Translations under genes and position numbers: made by a program
Shown: in pieces, positions 9,965-20,035 of the stretch
Layout of the letters: the number at the start of each line of letters is the position of its first letter
Numbering within the stretch: position 1 is the first letter of the stretch
DNA from: Heloderma charlesbogerti
Taxonomy: Eukaryota > Chordata > Lepidosauria > Squamata > Helodermatidae
DNA: 64,000 nucleotides
NCBI GenBank assembly: GCA_026122225.1
Contig: JANEZZ010001409.1
Span: forward strand, 186,001-250,000
Reading direction: 5' to 3'
Notes under the pieces: generated by a model
What the model saw: the letters and a program-made list of their open reading frames with translations, nothing else
Told to the model about the DNA's origin: nothing
Databases searched by the model: none

Positions 9965-10218
9965 CGTGTATGCAAATGGCGGCGGCTATGGCCGCTGCCA
10001 TTTGCGTTCCTTATTTTTGGCCGTCTTAGTCTATGTAAATATTTATGTAGACTAAGATGGCGAAAATAAGGGGAACGCAAATAGCGTAGCGGATGCTATT
10101 TGCGTTCCCCCTTATTTTCGCCGTCTTTAGTCAACGTAAATATTTATGTAGACTAAGACGGCCCAAAATAAGGGACGCAAATGGCGGCGGCCATAGCCGC
10201 CGCCATTTGCATACACAC
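9965..10218. repeat. 254-bp palindrome, beta-alpha-gamma-alpha-beta
   Basis: The centre is the gamma stem at 10070-10110 (GGGGAACGCAAATAGCG and its complement). Alpha stems of the TAGTCTA/TAGACTA type flank it, and beta stems with octamer-like ATGCAAAT / ATTTGCAT ends close it (CGTGTATGC left, GCATACACACG right). Confidence 0.82.
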
Positions 10219-10238
10219 GTGTTTTTTTTTAAAGCCAG

Positions 10239-11131
10239 TAGGGATGTCTGAGAATTTGTCCACGAATCTGTGGGAGGCTGAATGCCAACGCATTCGGCCC
10301 CCCGAAATTGGTGGAGAAACGGTCCGCCACCCCCCCACCCCCCGGGATGGGACTTACCTTGTGCAAATGTCACTAGCGGCGGCAGCTCCTGGCGGCGGTT
10401 TGGCGGCAGTTCAGCGGCGGTGGCTGCGGCGGCCAGTCTTCCGACCAGCTGCCGCCGCCGCCATTTCCAAGTAAAAACAACAACAACAACAACAAACGTG
10501 ATAGGCTATGTAAAGATTTACATAGCCTATCATGGCTAGACTTTCAAAAAACACCATGATAGGCTACATAAATGTTTACGTAGCCTATCACGGCTGACTT
10601 TGGAAAAAAAAAAAAAGCACGTACGCAAATGGCGGCGCCCATGGGCGCCACCATTTGTGTTCCTTATCTGGGCATGTGTAGTCTATGTAAACATTTACGT
10701 AGACTATGGAGAAAATAAGGGCAACGCTATTTGCGTTCCCCTTATTTTCGCCGTAGGCTACATAAATGTTTATGTAGACTACACGTGCCCAAATAAGGAC
10801 CACAAATGGCGGCGCCCATGGGCGCCGCCATTTGCATATGTGTTTTTTTTTCCGAAGTCAGCTGTGATAGGCTATGTAAACATTTACATAGCCTATCACG
10901 GCTGACTGCAGGGACGCAAACGGCGGCGGCTATGGCCGCCGCCATTTGCGTCCCGGCAGGACAGCAGGATTTGTGGCTGGAGGGATGGGGCGCCTCCTCC
11001 CCGGACAGATTTTTTTGGGGAGGGATGGGGCGCCTCCCCCCCGCCCAGAATTTCAGGGGGAGGGACGGAGCGCTTCCCCCCCACCACGAAGCAAGCTGCG
11101 GGATCAGGTAAGGGACTTTTGTCCATCCCTA
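10239..11131. mobile_element. Foldback hAT-like element D2, nested in element D
   Basis: This 893-bp element has a perfect TSD AAAGCCAG (10231-10238, 11132-11139). The left end is TAGGGATGTCTGAGAATTTG and the right end GGGACTTTTGTCCATCCCTA. Inside are two outer alpha stems (about 10499-10533 and 10557-10592), a roughly 226-bp palindrome (10617-10842) whose beta arms read GGCGCCCATGGGCGCC, another alpha (10865-10902) and a beta (10912-10957). It has no transposase. Confidence 0.87.
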
Positions 11132-11400
11132 AAAGCCAGACCTGATAGGCTATGTAAGTCTTTACGTAGCCTATCACGGCTGACTACAGGGATGCAAATA
11201 GTGGCGGCTACGGCTGCCGCCATTTACATCCCTGCTAGCCAGTGGCCGGATGTCTGGCTGCTGGCGGAGCTGGCCGATGGCTCCACGGAATCCCCGCAGA
11301 GGAGAGCCGGTCAGCGAGGATTCTGGGGGAAGGGACGGAACGCCTCCCCCCCCCAGCGGAACCTGGCAGAGCCAGGTAAGGGGACTTTCGTACATCCCTA

Positions 11401-11932
11401 GGGGAGATAGTTAGCAGCTCAGATTCAGAAGGGGAGCAGCCAGAACTGGGGGAGGTTATTCACAGGCCAGTTCAGAAATGGATAGGCGTGCTTCTCAGGT
11501 TACCAGCTCCCAGATGGCCAGGCATGAAGCCTCATCCTCAGCCCACTCTGTGAGAAACAGCGAGCAGGAGGAGGAGGAGGCACTTGAGATCTGTCACCTA
11601 AGGGATGCCAGGCAGAGATGCAGAGCTAAGAGGGAAACTTCAGGGGCGGAGCTTAGATGTTCGTACCAGTTAGCAATGTAGGGAAGCAGCAGGTGAGGGG
11701 CAGAGCCTCCCTCTCTAAGTTAGCCTAGTCAGACAGCCACCTTTTCAAACTGTGGGCAACCCTCGTTTATTCCCATTTGAATCCCCTGGAGGCATTCCTT
11801 TGTAGCCAGAGAGTCTTCGAGTATTTGCATCTGTAATGAACCTGAGAATAATGAATTAAAAGTGTGAGACTGAAGCCTCTCTTTTTGTGTGTTGTGAGTG
11901 CTGGAGGAAAGGGGCGGGGGCAAGGGAATCCT
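11401..11932. other. Unassigned sequence with LTR-like 3' end
   Basis: The tail AATAATGAATTAAAAGTGTG followed by GAAGCCTCTCTTTTTGTGTG and ending GGGAATCCTGACA resembles the R-U5 end of an LTR. No matching LTR start, polypurine tract or second copy is seen, so this is tentative. Confidence 0.3.
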
Positions 11933-12262
11933 GACAGCTGCCTTTAAATATCTGGAGGGCCATGATGTAGGAGATGAGGCAGACAGCTGCTTCTGAGAGC
12001 AGGACCAAAGCCAATGTGCTCAAGCAGCCTCAAAGTAAAAGAAAGAAGATTTTGACTATACACAAGGATGAACTTTCTGATGGTATGAACTGTTTGACCA
12101 TGGGGCAGACCACCTCTGAAGGTGGTGGAGGACTCACCTTCAAGAGTCGTTTTCAAGCAGGGATGGTCATCTTTCAGGGATGCTGTACTAGTAGTTTCCC
12201 TGAATTGGCAGCAGGATCGACCATTGGTTTCCAGTCCAACTCGATGGTGTTATGATTCTAAG
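11933..12262 (+). repeat. CR1 LINE 3' fragment
   Basis: The sequence runs from the end of the CR1 ORF2 region (TTTAAATATCTGGAGGG, then TTCAAGCAG-GATGG) to the CR1-type tail AACTCGATGGTGTTATGATTCTA. It is 5'-truncated and frame-broken, as expected of a dead CR1 copy. Confidence 0.65.
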
Positions 12263-13062
12263 TAATGAAATAGCTTCCCACCATCTGGAAGCTATCCTGT
12301 CTGTCTGTCTGCATCATCAACGCAAGCTTTCTCTAGGCCCTGCACCTAGACAGATAAACAGAAAACAATAAATGGCATATTGCACTGAGAAAATCACACC
12401 ACATCAGAATACTTTTGTTGCCTATTTGACAGGATTTATGGTCAGGCAAAATGGAAATCGCCCTTCTTGCATGGAGTCCGGTTAGAAATTAATCTCTCCA
12501 GCTCTCTCACCCCTCCCACACAGTATTATATTCCTGTAAGTATTCAAATCAGAAAGATTTATGGCATAGGCCTAATTCATACTGAGTAGCCTTGGCTCTG
12601 TCTGTCACCAGTTGTAATGGACCATGAACCTGGAATTGGGAACTGTTGCATCCAGATAAAGAGGTATATTTGGCCTGTGTTGTGCAGGGACTGTTGATAA
12701 GCCAAGATGTCCAGCCCTTATGGAAAAGGTTATTTAGCCATTCTTTTCTGTCTAGGTATGGGCTGGTGACTGTTAATTGGGCAAGCCAGAAAATGTCAAG
12801 GGATTTGCAAGTGGAAGAGGTAAAAAAAGAAAGAAAAAGTATCTCTTAATAACAGGAAACTAATTAACCGAGAAGGGGAATAATCTGGTATGAATTATAA
12901 TTTATTCAGTGAGTTTTGCTCCCTTTTATCTGTCCATGGATTGTTTGCAAACAGATGGTGAATTTCTGGGATCCATTCATTATTAACAATTACCTGACCT
13001 CTTAATTTCTGTGAATAATTATCACTTGGCAGCTCCTCGGTGAACCGGTTGCTTGCGGTTTC
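12263..13062. other. Unassigned, partly single-copy-looking sequence
   Basis: No gene is recognised. The AT-rich part at about 12880-13060 (GAATTATAATTTATTCAGTG, ATTCATTATTAACAATTACC) has balanced composition and no repeat relative in the window. It could be conserved noncoding DNA or merely unique sequence. Confidence 0.3.
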
Positions 13063-14112
13063 AGCTCTTAAAAGGACGCTGTATCTCAGACCCATCACAA
13101 GACATTATGCTTGCTGCTCTGAGGCATGTTGCCATTTGGTTCCATTCTCAGAAACTCTTCCTGGATGGTTTGAGTTTCATGGAAATGCCATCAGTCCCTA
13201 CATGGGTTTTTATGGGGCCCTGGCTGTGGGTTGTCACTAGGGATGTTTTGAGAGTCTGTGGCAGAGGTGGTGGTGAAGTCCAGTGGGCTACCCTTGCCTG
13301 CCCTCCTGGACCCCTCTTGCTGAGCCACAGAACACTTGCAGACCTGCTCTGTGAGCTTCTTGCAGCTCAGCAAGCACCTGGCAGTAGGGATGCACGGACT
13401 GTGTAAAATCTGCTCCGTCTGTGTTTCACGGATTGTCAGGCACCTTTTGTTCCACCATCCACCCACAGACAGATGCAATTTTTTTTCCTCACGTGGAAAA
13501 ATATGCAAATAGCTACGTAAATATTTATGTAAGTATTTACATAATTTACCCTAGTACATCACATTTTGTGTATTGTCCCCATTCCATTCAACATTTCCTC
13601 AGCAGAAACTTACATATTTTCCTATGAATTTATATGTGTAAATTTTGGGAAAGTAAAAAAAAAAAATCATCCAAAACTCCATGGACTCCACGAGGCCCAA
13701 GGGGGTCACTCCACAGCAGATTCCGCAGGCCAGATTCTTAGAAATCCAAGCTCATTTTAGTCCATCTTGAATTTCTCCAGCATCCCTACCTGGCAGCTCT
13801 TAAAAGGATGCTGTATCTCAGACCCATCACAAGACATCATGTTTGCTGCTCTGAGGCATGTTGCCATTTGGTTCCATTCTCAGAAACTCTTCTTGGATGG
13901 CTTGGGTTTCATGGAAACACCATCAGTCCCTACATGGGTTTTCATGGGGCCCTGGCTGTGGGTCGTCACTGGGGATGTTGCAAGAGTCTGTGTTGGTGAT
14001 GGTCCAATGAGCTCCCCCTTGCCTGCCCTCCTGGACCCTGCTCACGGAACCCCGGGACACTTGCGGACCTGCTCTGCGAGCATCTGGCAGCTCGGCGAGC
14101 ACCTGGCAGCTG
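13063..14112 (+). repeat. Tandem duplication of a 320-bp unit, split at its junction by a MITE
   Basis: Unit 1 (13063-13384) and unit 2 (13795-14112) align from AGCTCTTAAAAGGACGCTG / AGCTCTTAAAAGGATGCTG through to GAGCACCTGGCAG. The offset is 732 bp, of which 412 bp are the M element at 13385-13788 and one TSD copy. The unit includes part of a hAT-like end (TAGGGATGTTTTGAGAGTC in unit 1, TGGGGATGTTGCAAGAGTC in unit 2); a matching right end (GGGCATCCCTA) follows at 14157-14167. Confidence 0.82.
13385..13788 (+). mobile_element. M-family MITE, 404 bp
   Basis: It has a perfect 8-bp TSD CCTGGCAG (13377-13384, 13789-13796). The ends are TAGGGATGCACGGACTGTG and GAATTTCTCCAGCATCCCTA. At 13512-13551 it holds the alpha-like run TACGTAAATATTTATGTAAG, which continues into TATTTACATAA. 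It is non-coding. Confidence 0.88.
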
Positions 14113-14167
14113 CCCCTCCTCCCCACTGAGCCACCATCATATGCAACAAAATCCTCGGGCATCCCTA

Positions 14168-14527
14168 TCTATGAGCTGCCCCTTCCTTCTAATTCCTTAC
14201 TAGTTCATCCAAAGAGGGAGCGGGGAAGCAAAATACTACCACCTTGTCAAGTGAAAATGATGATTCCCAGAAAGGCAGAGGGATTGTAGCTAGGGAAAGT
14301 GCCAGCATAGATGATAGGCCATATCCTCGATTTATGCCTCCTCCAGCAAGGCTGAATCTCTGAAATATCGGTGTGCTTTCCAAAATGTGTTTGTTAATAT
14401 AAACTCTCATTTTTTTTCCTATTTTGTGCGTTAGACCAAGCAGTGAGTGAGACTGAAGCTTTGTGGCAATGGTGCCTTTGTATCCTTTGCTGTTACAAAT
14501 GTTTTTAGAGGGGCTTCCCCCCTGCTC

Positions 14528-14529
<2 letters not shown>
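14168..14529. other. Unassigned sequence
   Basis: Nothing recognisable is present between the hAT-like end at 14167 and the microsatellite at 14530. Confidence 0.35.

Positions 14530-14588
<59 letters not shown>
14530..14588. repeat. Compound microsatellite (TA)n(CA)n
   Basis: A run of TA dinucleotides passes directly into a run of CA dinucleotides. It gives spurious repetitive frames. Confidence 0.95.
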
Positions 14589-14591
<3 letters not shown>

Positions 14592-14869
14592 TATTCTTTG
14601 TGGGCTTTATGAAAGGAGGCTACCTTTTGAAATATTGGTAACAAAGTGTGTGTGTTGAAGTGAACAAAACTCTCAAGTAATGATCGCTGATGGAGATGAA
14701 CAGCATAAACTGAAGACCTCCTTCAGAAAGCAGCAACTGAGAGGAAGCCTTCCTTATTGAATGCATATCCTGCATATGATACTGTGTGGAGGATAGATCA
14801 GGATCTACTGGTAGATCTCTGGGTGATTTGCAGTGGACCTCCAAGGGTTTCTGACTCACCATAATGTAT

Positions 14870-15060
14870 GGGGCCATGGCTCAGTGGTAGAGTTCCAGCT
14901 TTGCATGGAGAAGGTCCCAAGTTCAATCCTGGCATCTCCAGATAGGGCTAGGACCATTCCTGCCTGAAACCCTGGAAAGCCATTGCCAGTCAGTGTGGAT
15001 AACAATGGGCTAGATGGACCAAGGATCTGACTCAGTCTAAGACAGCTTCCTATGCTCCTA
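14870..15060 (+). repeat. tRNA-derived SINE, full-length-looking
   Basis: The A-box region TGGCTCAGTGGTAGAG and B-box region GGTCCCAAGTTCAATCC at tRNA spacing mark an internal Pol III promoter. The body continues AAACCCTGGAAAGCCATTGCC, GGCTAGATGGACCAAGG and GACAGCTTCCTATG. There is no CCA end, and the sequence extends about 120 bp past the tRNA part, so it is a SINE rather than a tRNA gene. Relatives occur at 36918-37245 (+), 37270-37680 (-) and 59575-59635. Confidence 0.82.
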
Positions 15061-15244
15061 ATGAGAGCAAGTAAAATGGGAAAATAATAATACATCTCTG
15101 CCATGGCTGCCCTTGTGCTTCTCTCAGCCTCACTCTTCCTCAACTGTAAAATAGGGGTGCCAACTGATTATTTCTGACCAGGTCTTTGTTCAGCTCTGAT
15201 GGCCAGTTTTAGTGCAAAATGTTAGAATCCCTAAAAGCTGCATG

Positions 15245-15340
15245 TCTAATAGTGTAACCCTATCTGTATCTGCCCAGAAATCCCATTGAGTTTAGTGGGG
15301 TTCACTCCTGGGTAAATGGGCACAGGATTGCAGTCCCAAA
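15245..15340. repeat. Short interspersed repeat, AATCCCATTGAGTT type
   Basis: GTGTAACCCTATCTGTATC, CCCATTGAGTTTAGTGGGG and CACAGGATTGCAGTCC form the arms of a small inverted-repeat element. Related stretches occur at about 25290-25420 and 52290-52380. Confidence 0.45.
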
Positions 15341-15367
15341 GGATGTCCCCCTTCTGAGTCATTCTCT

Positions 15368-15520
15368 GAGCCATCAGAACATCAGAAGAGCCCTGCTGGA
15401 TCAGACCAAGGGTCCATCTAGTCCAGCATTCTGTTCACACAGTGGTCAACCTGCTGTCAACCAGGAACCCACAAGAACCCACAAGCCAGGGGAGGGATCA
15501 AGGCTGGAGAACATAAGAAC
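15368..15520 (-). repeat. CR1-type LINE 3' tail, minus strand
   Basis: GAGCCCTGCTGGATCAGACC, GGTCCATCTAGTCCAGCATTC and the following CACACAGTGG are the reverse complement of the CR1 tail that ends the copy at 47620-48340. It is a 5'-truncated fragment. Confidence 0.65.
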
Positions 15521-15855
15521 TGGACGCAGATGGGTTCATGGCCATGTACAGGAGGAGAGTCAGTAAACATCACTGCAATGCAAAAGAGCCTAGAGGCCTT
15601 TGGTAAGACCATTTCACATGTATATGGCAATAATTATTTGTGTCAGCTACTCTTTCCTTCCACAATATCCTAAAACAATGCTACATCTGCAAAATGGCAG
15701 CAGGGACATGGGGGCAAAGAGGGAAAATTCATTAGATGTATTGCCCATTCCAACATTAACAATATGGCTTCCTCTTTCAGGGGCCTGAATTTGAAGTCCC
15801 CCCGCTTCCAAATTTGAGCCAAAAGTTCTCTGCTGAAAACATGTGGCTATCTAGC

Positions 15856-15890
<35 letters not shown>

Positions 15891-16672
15891 TGGACAGACA
15901 GACGGACAGACAGACTGACAGAGAGAGAATGGTGTAAAAAAAAGTATATTGTTATTTACTTTTCCTTACTCTCTGCCCCTCCAATCTTACGGCCTGCTCC
16001 TTTTGTTACTGTTCTTCAGGATTAATGCATGGCCCTTCAGCTACCCCAAACTGAGTTGCATCAAGGAGACAAGTCTTCATTTTTGGGTACTTTCAAGACA
16101 GTGCTTATGACAATAAGAATGAATATGTTCCTGCTTCTGTAGGCAGCTCATGGAAACCGAAAAACATTATGTGACAGTGTTTTCACTAGCACAGGCCCGA
16201 GGGACCATCAGACAAAGCATTGCATCTCCAGCAATATAGAAAGCCAGGAGTTCCATTCAATTATTCATATTTCCATTGTGTCTCATTTTTTCAAGTGGCA
16301 CTTCTTCAGCATCGATCGTTTGACAGGAGCTTGTTTGATTTTCTTCCCTTCTGAGGTGCATTAAAACAAAACAAAACAAAATGGCATGCTTCTTATTATA
16401 AAACCATCAAATGTGCCATTTAAAAGAGTCACTAGAGAAAGGATCTCTCTCTCCCCTCCCACAACAGATATGTGAGGTATCTGTTGGCACTGACTGACAA
16501 CAGAAATGGGAGTATGTAACCTGCTTTGACCCTTTTGGGAATGCCACATCTCATACTCATCACTGAAATAAAAATTGACCCAATAAATAGCTTAAAGGTA
16601 TGGTGGGAACAAACTGTTCCTCTCCTCTCTCTTTTCTTTCTGCTCTAGCTTCTCTAATCTGTAGGGAGTAGC
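15521..16672. other. Unassigned sequence with (GA)n and (GACA)n microsatellite
   Basis: Positions 15857-15926 are a GA run passing into GACA/GACG repeats. The rest holds no supported gene. The part at 16200-16340 looks single-copy. Confidence 0.4.
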
Positions 16673-16817
16673 CAGGGACGGCCCTACCATAAGGCAGAGT
16701 GAGTGAACTGCTTCAGGTGGTGGATTCTGGGTGGCAGCTAGATCCTGGCTTTTTCTCCTGAACCCCCCATCCATTCCCCTCTCTTGGTGGACGGGGTTGT
16801 ATGCACCATATGTATTT

Positions 16818-19800
16818 TGTTGTTGTTCAGTTGTTCAGTCGTGTCCGACTCTTCGTGACCCCATGGACCATAGCACGCCAGGCCTTCTTGTCCTGCACTC
16901 TCTCCCGGAGCGTGCTCAAGTTCATATTCATTGCATCCGTGATGCTATCTAGCCATCTCATCCTCTGCCGTCCCCTTCTCCTTTTGCCTTCAGTCTTTCC
17001 CAGCATCAGGGTCTTTTCCAGAGAGTTTTCTCTTCGCATTAGGTGGCCAAAATATTGGAGCTTCAGCTTCAGTATCTGTCCTTCCAATGAGCAGTCAGGG
17101 TTGATTTCCTTTAGGATGGACTGATTTGACCTCCTTGCAGTCCAGGGGACTCGTAAGAGTCTTCTCCAGCACCACAGTTCGAAAGCATCAATTCTTCGGC
17201 GCTCAGCCTTCCTTATAGTCCAGCTCTCACAGCCATACATTACTACTGGGAAAACCATAGCTTTGATTAGACGGACCTTTGTCGGCAAGGTGATGTCTCT
17301 GCTTCTTACTATGCTGTCTAGGTTTGCCATAGCTTTCCTCCCAAGGAGCAAGCGTCTTTTAATTTCATGGCTACAGTCACCGTCTGCGGTGATCTTGGAG
17401 CCCAGGAAAGTAAAATCTGTCACTGCTTCCATTTCTTCCCCTTCTATATGCCAGGAAGTGATAGGGCCAGATGCCATGATCTTAGTTTTTTTAATGTTGA
17501 GTTTCAAACCAGCTTTTGCACTCTCCTCTTTCACCCTCAACAAGAGGCTCTTGAGATCCTCTTCGCTTTCTGCCATTAGGGTGGTATCGTCTGCATATCG
17601 GAGGTTGTTGATAATTCTCCCGGCAATCTTAATTCCGACCTCTGATTCATCCACCCCGGCATTTCTCATGATGTACTCTGCATATAAGTTAAATAAGCAG
17701 GGTGACAATATGCAGCCTTGTCGTACTCCTTTCCCAATTTTGAACCACTCGGTTGTTCCATGTCTGGTTCTTACTGTTGCTTCTTGACCCTCGTACAGGT
17801 TTCTCAGGAGACAGGTAAGGTGGTCTGGTACTCCCATCACTTTCAGAATTTGCCACAGTTTGTTGTGATCCACACAATCAAAGGCTTTAGCGTAGTCAAT
17901 GAAGCAGAAATAGACGTTTTTCTGGAATTCTCTTGCTTTCTCCATGATGCAGTGAATGTTGGCGATTTGATCTCTCGTTCCTCTGCCTCTTCTAAACCCA
18001 GCTTGTACTTCCGGTAGTTCTCGGTTCGCATACTGCTGAAGCCTAGCTTGTAGGATTTTGAGCATCACCTTGCTGGCATGTGAAATGAGCGCAATTGTGC
18101 GGTAGTTTGAACACTCTTTGGCGTTGCCCTTCTTTGGAATTGGAATGTAAACTGACCTTTTCCAGTCTTGTGCCCACTGTTGAGTGTTCCAGATTTGTTG
18201 GCATATTGAATGCAGCACTTTAACAGCATCATCTTTTAGGATTTTAAATAGCTCGGCTGGAATACTGTCATCTCCGCTAGCTTTGTTGTTACTAATGCTT
18301 CCTAAGGCCCACTTGACTTCACTCTCGAGGATGTCCGGCTCAAGTTCAGTGACCGCACTATCATGGCTATCAGGGACATTCAGATCTTTCCTGTATAGTT
18401 CTTCTGTGTATTCTTTCCACCTCTTCTTAATCTCATCTGCTTCTGTTAGGTCCCTGCCTTCTTTGTCCTTTATCATGCCCGTCTTTGCACAAAACGTTCC
18501 CTTGAGATCTCCAATTTTCTTGAAGAGATCTCTAGTCTTTCCCATTCTGTTGTTTTCCTCGATTTCTTTGCATTGTTCATTTAAGAAGGCCTTCTTATCT
18601 CTCCTTGCTATTCTCTGGAACTCTGCATTCAGTTGGGTATATCTTCCCCTTTTTCCCTTGCTTTTCGCTTCCCTTCTTTCGTGAGCTACTTGTAAAGCCT
18701 CCTCAGACAGCCACTTGGCTTTCTTGCATTTCTTTTTCTTTGGGACGGATTTCGTTGCTGCCTCCTGAACAATGTTACGGACCTCCGTCCATAGTTCCTC
18801 AGGCACTCTGTCTATCAGGTCTAATCCCTGAAATCTATTCCTCACCTCCACTGTATATTCATCAGGGATATGATTTAGGTCATACCTGAACGGTTTAGTG
18901 GTTTTCCCGACGTTCTTCAATTTCAGCCGAAATTTTGCAAGAAGCAGCTCATGATCTGAGCCACAGTCAGCTCCAGGTCTTGTTTTGACTGACTGTATGG
19001 AGCTTCTCCATCTTTGGCTGCAAAGGACATAATCAATCTGATTTCGATATTGACCATCTGGTGACGTCCATGTGTAGAGTCGCCTCTTGTGCTGTTGGAA
19101 AAGAGTGTTTGCTATGATCAGCATGTTCTCTTGGCAAAACTCTATTAGCTTTTGTCCTGCTTCATTTTGTACACCAAGGCCATGCTTGCCTGTTATCCCG
19201 GTGATTTCTTGACTTCCTACTTTAGCATTCCAATCCCCTATGATGAAGAGGACATCTTTTTTTGGTGTTAGTTCTAGAAGGTGTTGTAGGTCTTCATAGA
19301 ACCGATCAACCTCAGCTTCTTCGGCCTCAGTGGTTGGGGCATAGACTTGAATTACTGTGATGTTGAATGGTTTGCCTTGGATTCGTACTGAGATCATTCT
19401 ATCATTTTTAAGATTGTACCCCAGTACTGCTTTTCCCACCCTTTTGTTGACTATGAGTGCTACTCCATTTCTTCTAAGGGATTCTTGCCCACAATAGTAG
19501 ATATGATGGTCATCTGAATTAAATTCGCCCATGCCTGTCCATTTTAGTTCGCTGATTCCCAAGATGTCGATGTTCAATCTTGCCATCTCATGTTTGACCA
19601 CCTCCAACTTACCTTGATTCATTGATCTGACATTCCAGGTTCCTAAACAATATTGTTCTTTACAGCATCGGATTTTCTTTTCACCGCCAGACACATCCAC
19701 AGCTGTGTGTCCTTTCGGGTTTGGCCCAGCCGCTTCACTCTTTCTGGCGCTACTTGGAAATACCCTCTGCTCTTCCCCAGTAGCATATTGGACACCTTCC

Positions 19801-20035
19801 GACCTGAGGGGCTCATCTTCCGGCGTCATATCTTTTAGCCTTGTGATACGTTCCATGGGGTTTTCTTGGCAAGAATACTGGAGTGGGTTGCCATTTCCTT
19901 CTCCAGTGGACCACATTTTGTCAGAACTCTCTGCCATGACCTGTCCGTCTTGGGTGGCCCTGCACGGCATAGCTTATGGCTTCACTGAGTTACGCAAGCC
20001 CCTTCGCCACAACAAGGCAGTGATCCATGAAGGGG
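16818..20035 (-). mobile_element. Full-length BovB (RTE clade) LINE with 13-bp TSD
   Basis: The element is flanked by a perfect direct repeat ACCATATGTATTT (16805-16817 and 20036-20048). Its 5' end reads CCCCTTCATGGATCACTGCC and its 3' end finishes GAACAACTGAACAACAACA, the short ACA-type tail of RTE elements. It is about 3.2 kb long. The whole ORF is open. The same 5' end is seen in the copy starting at 61473, which supports this being the true full-length start. It looks young, with a perfect TSD and an intact frame. Confidence 0.93.
16827..19970 (-). CDS. BovB ORF: AP-endonuclease and reverse transcriptase (1047 aa)
   Basis: This is the single polyprotein that nicks target DNA and primes reverse transcription of the element RNA in the nucleus. 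The N-terminal AP-type endonuclease spans about residues 108-345: LGTWNVRS at 109-116, ISELKW around 139-144, VYAPT at 209-213, GDWNAKVG at 245-252, NQIDYV at 310-315 and GSDH at 337-340. The reverse transcriptase lies at about 550-870: IPIPKKGN at 609-616, IDYAKAFD at 691-698, GVRQGCILSP at 748-757 and the catalytic YADD at 792-795. A basic C-terminal region follows, with CxxW-like residues (LWCWRRLLR) before KSRTRLNN. The length and motif order match the RTE/BovB family. The start was chosen as the first in-frame ATG, which is shared with the copy at 61538. No stop or frameshift is seen, so activity is possible but unproven. Confidence 0.93.
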   Translation of the reverse strand: MPCRATQDGQVMAESSDKMWSTGEGNGNPLQYSCQENPMERITRLKDMTPEDEPLRSEGVQYATGEEQRVFPSSARKSEAAGPNPKGHTAVDVSGGEKKIRCCKEQYCLGTWNVRSMNQGKLEVVKHEMARLNIDILGISELKWTGMGEFNSDDHHIYYCGQESLRRNGVALIVNKRVGKAVLGYNLKNDRMISVRIQGKPFNITVIQVYAPTTEAEEAEVDRFYEDLQHLLELTPKKDVLFIIGDWNAKVGSQEITGITGKHGLGVQNEAGQKLIEFCQENMLIIANTLFQQHKRRLYTWTSPDGQYRNQIDYVLCSQRWRSSIQSVKTRPGADCGSDHELLLAKFRLKLKNVGKTTKPFRYDLNHIPDEYTVEVRNRFQGLDLIDRVPEELWTEVRNIVQEAATKSVPKKKKCKKAKWLSEEALQVAHERREAKSKGKRGRYTQLNAEFQRIARRDKKAFLNEQCKEIEENNRMGKTRDLFKKIGDLKGTFCAKTGMIKDKEGRDLTEADEIKKRWKEYTEELYRKDLNVPDSHDSAVTELEPDILESEVKWALGSISNNKASGDDSIPAELFKILKDDAVKVLHSICQQIWNTQQWAQDWKRSVYIPIPKKGNAKECSNYRTIALISHASKVMLKILQARLQQYANRELPEVQAGFRRGRGTRDQIANIHCIMEKAREFQKNVYFCFIDYAKAFDCVDHNKLWQILKVMGVPDHLTCLLRNLYEGQEATVRTRHGTTEWFKIGKGVRQGCILSPCLFNLYAEYIMRNAGVDESEVGIKIAGRIINNLRYADDTTLMAESEEDLKSLLLRVKEESAKAGLKLNIKKTKIMASGPITSWHIEGEEMEAVTDFTFLGSKITADGDCSHEIKRRLLLGRKAMANLDSIVRSRDITLPTKVRLIKAMVFPVVMYGCESWTIRKAERRRIDAFELWCWRRLLRVPWTARRSNQSILKEINPDCSLEGQILKLKLQYFGHLMRRENSLEKTLMLGKTEGKRRRGRQRMRWLDSITDAMNMNLSTLRERVQDKKAWRAMVHGVTKSRTRLNN

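Larger units (their letters stand above)
9645..11400. mobile_element. Foldback hAT-like element D (contains a nested copy)
   Basis: End 2 (TAGGGATGTCAGAGAATTCC) is on the left and end 1 (GGGACTTTCGTACATCCCTA) is on the right. The array is alpha (about 9899-9938), a 254-bp palindrome (9965-10218), the nested element (10239-11131), then alpha (11139-11180), beta (11187-11234) and a GC-rich end. Unlike almost all the others, the flanks GTGCAGGG (9637-9644) and GGGGAGAT (11401-11408) do not match, so no TSD is visible. Confidence 0.78.

Noticed and set aside
11401..11932. A complete LTR retrotransposon
   Set aside because: Only an LTR-like 3' end can be suggested; there is no second LTR, primer-binding site or pol sequence.
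14870..15060. Functional tRNA gene
   Set aside because: The A and B boxes are present, but the tRNA part does not close into an acceptor stem and continues into a SINE body with other copies in the window.
17263..18684. Long plus-strand frames of 174 and 166 codons opposite BovB
   Set aside because: They are antisense shadows of the BovB ORF and recur in antisense at other BovB copies (28618-28902, 62824-63324).
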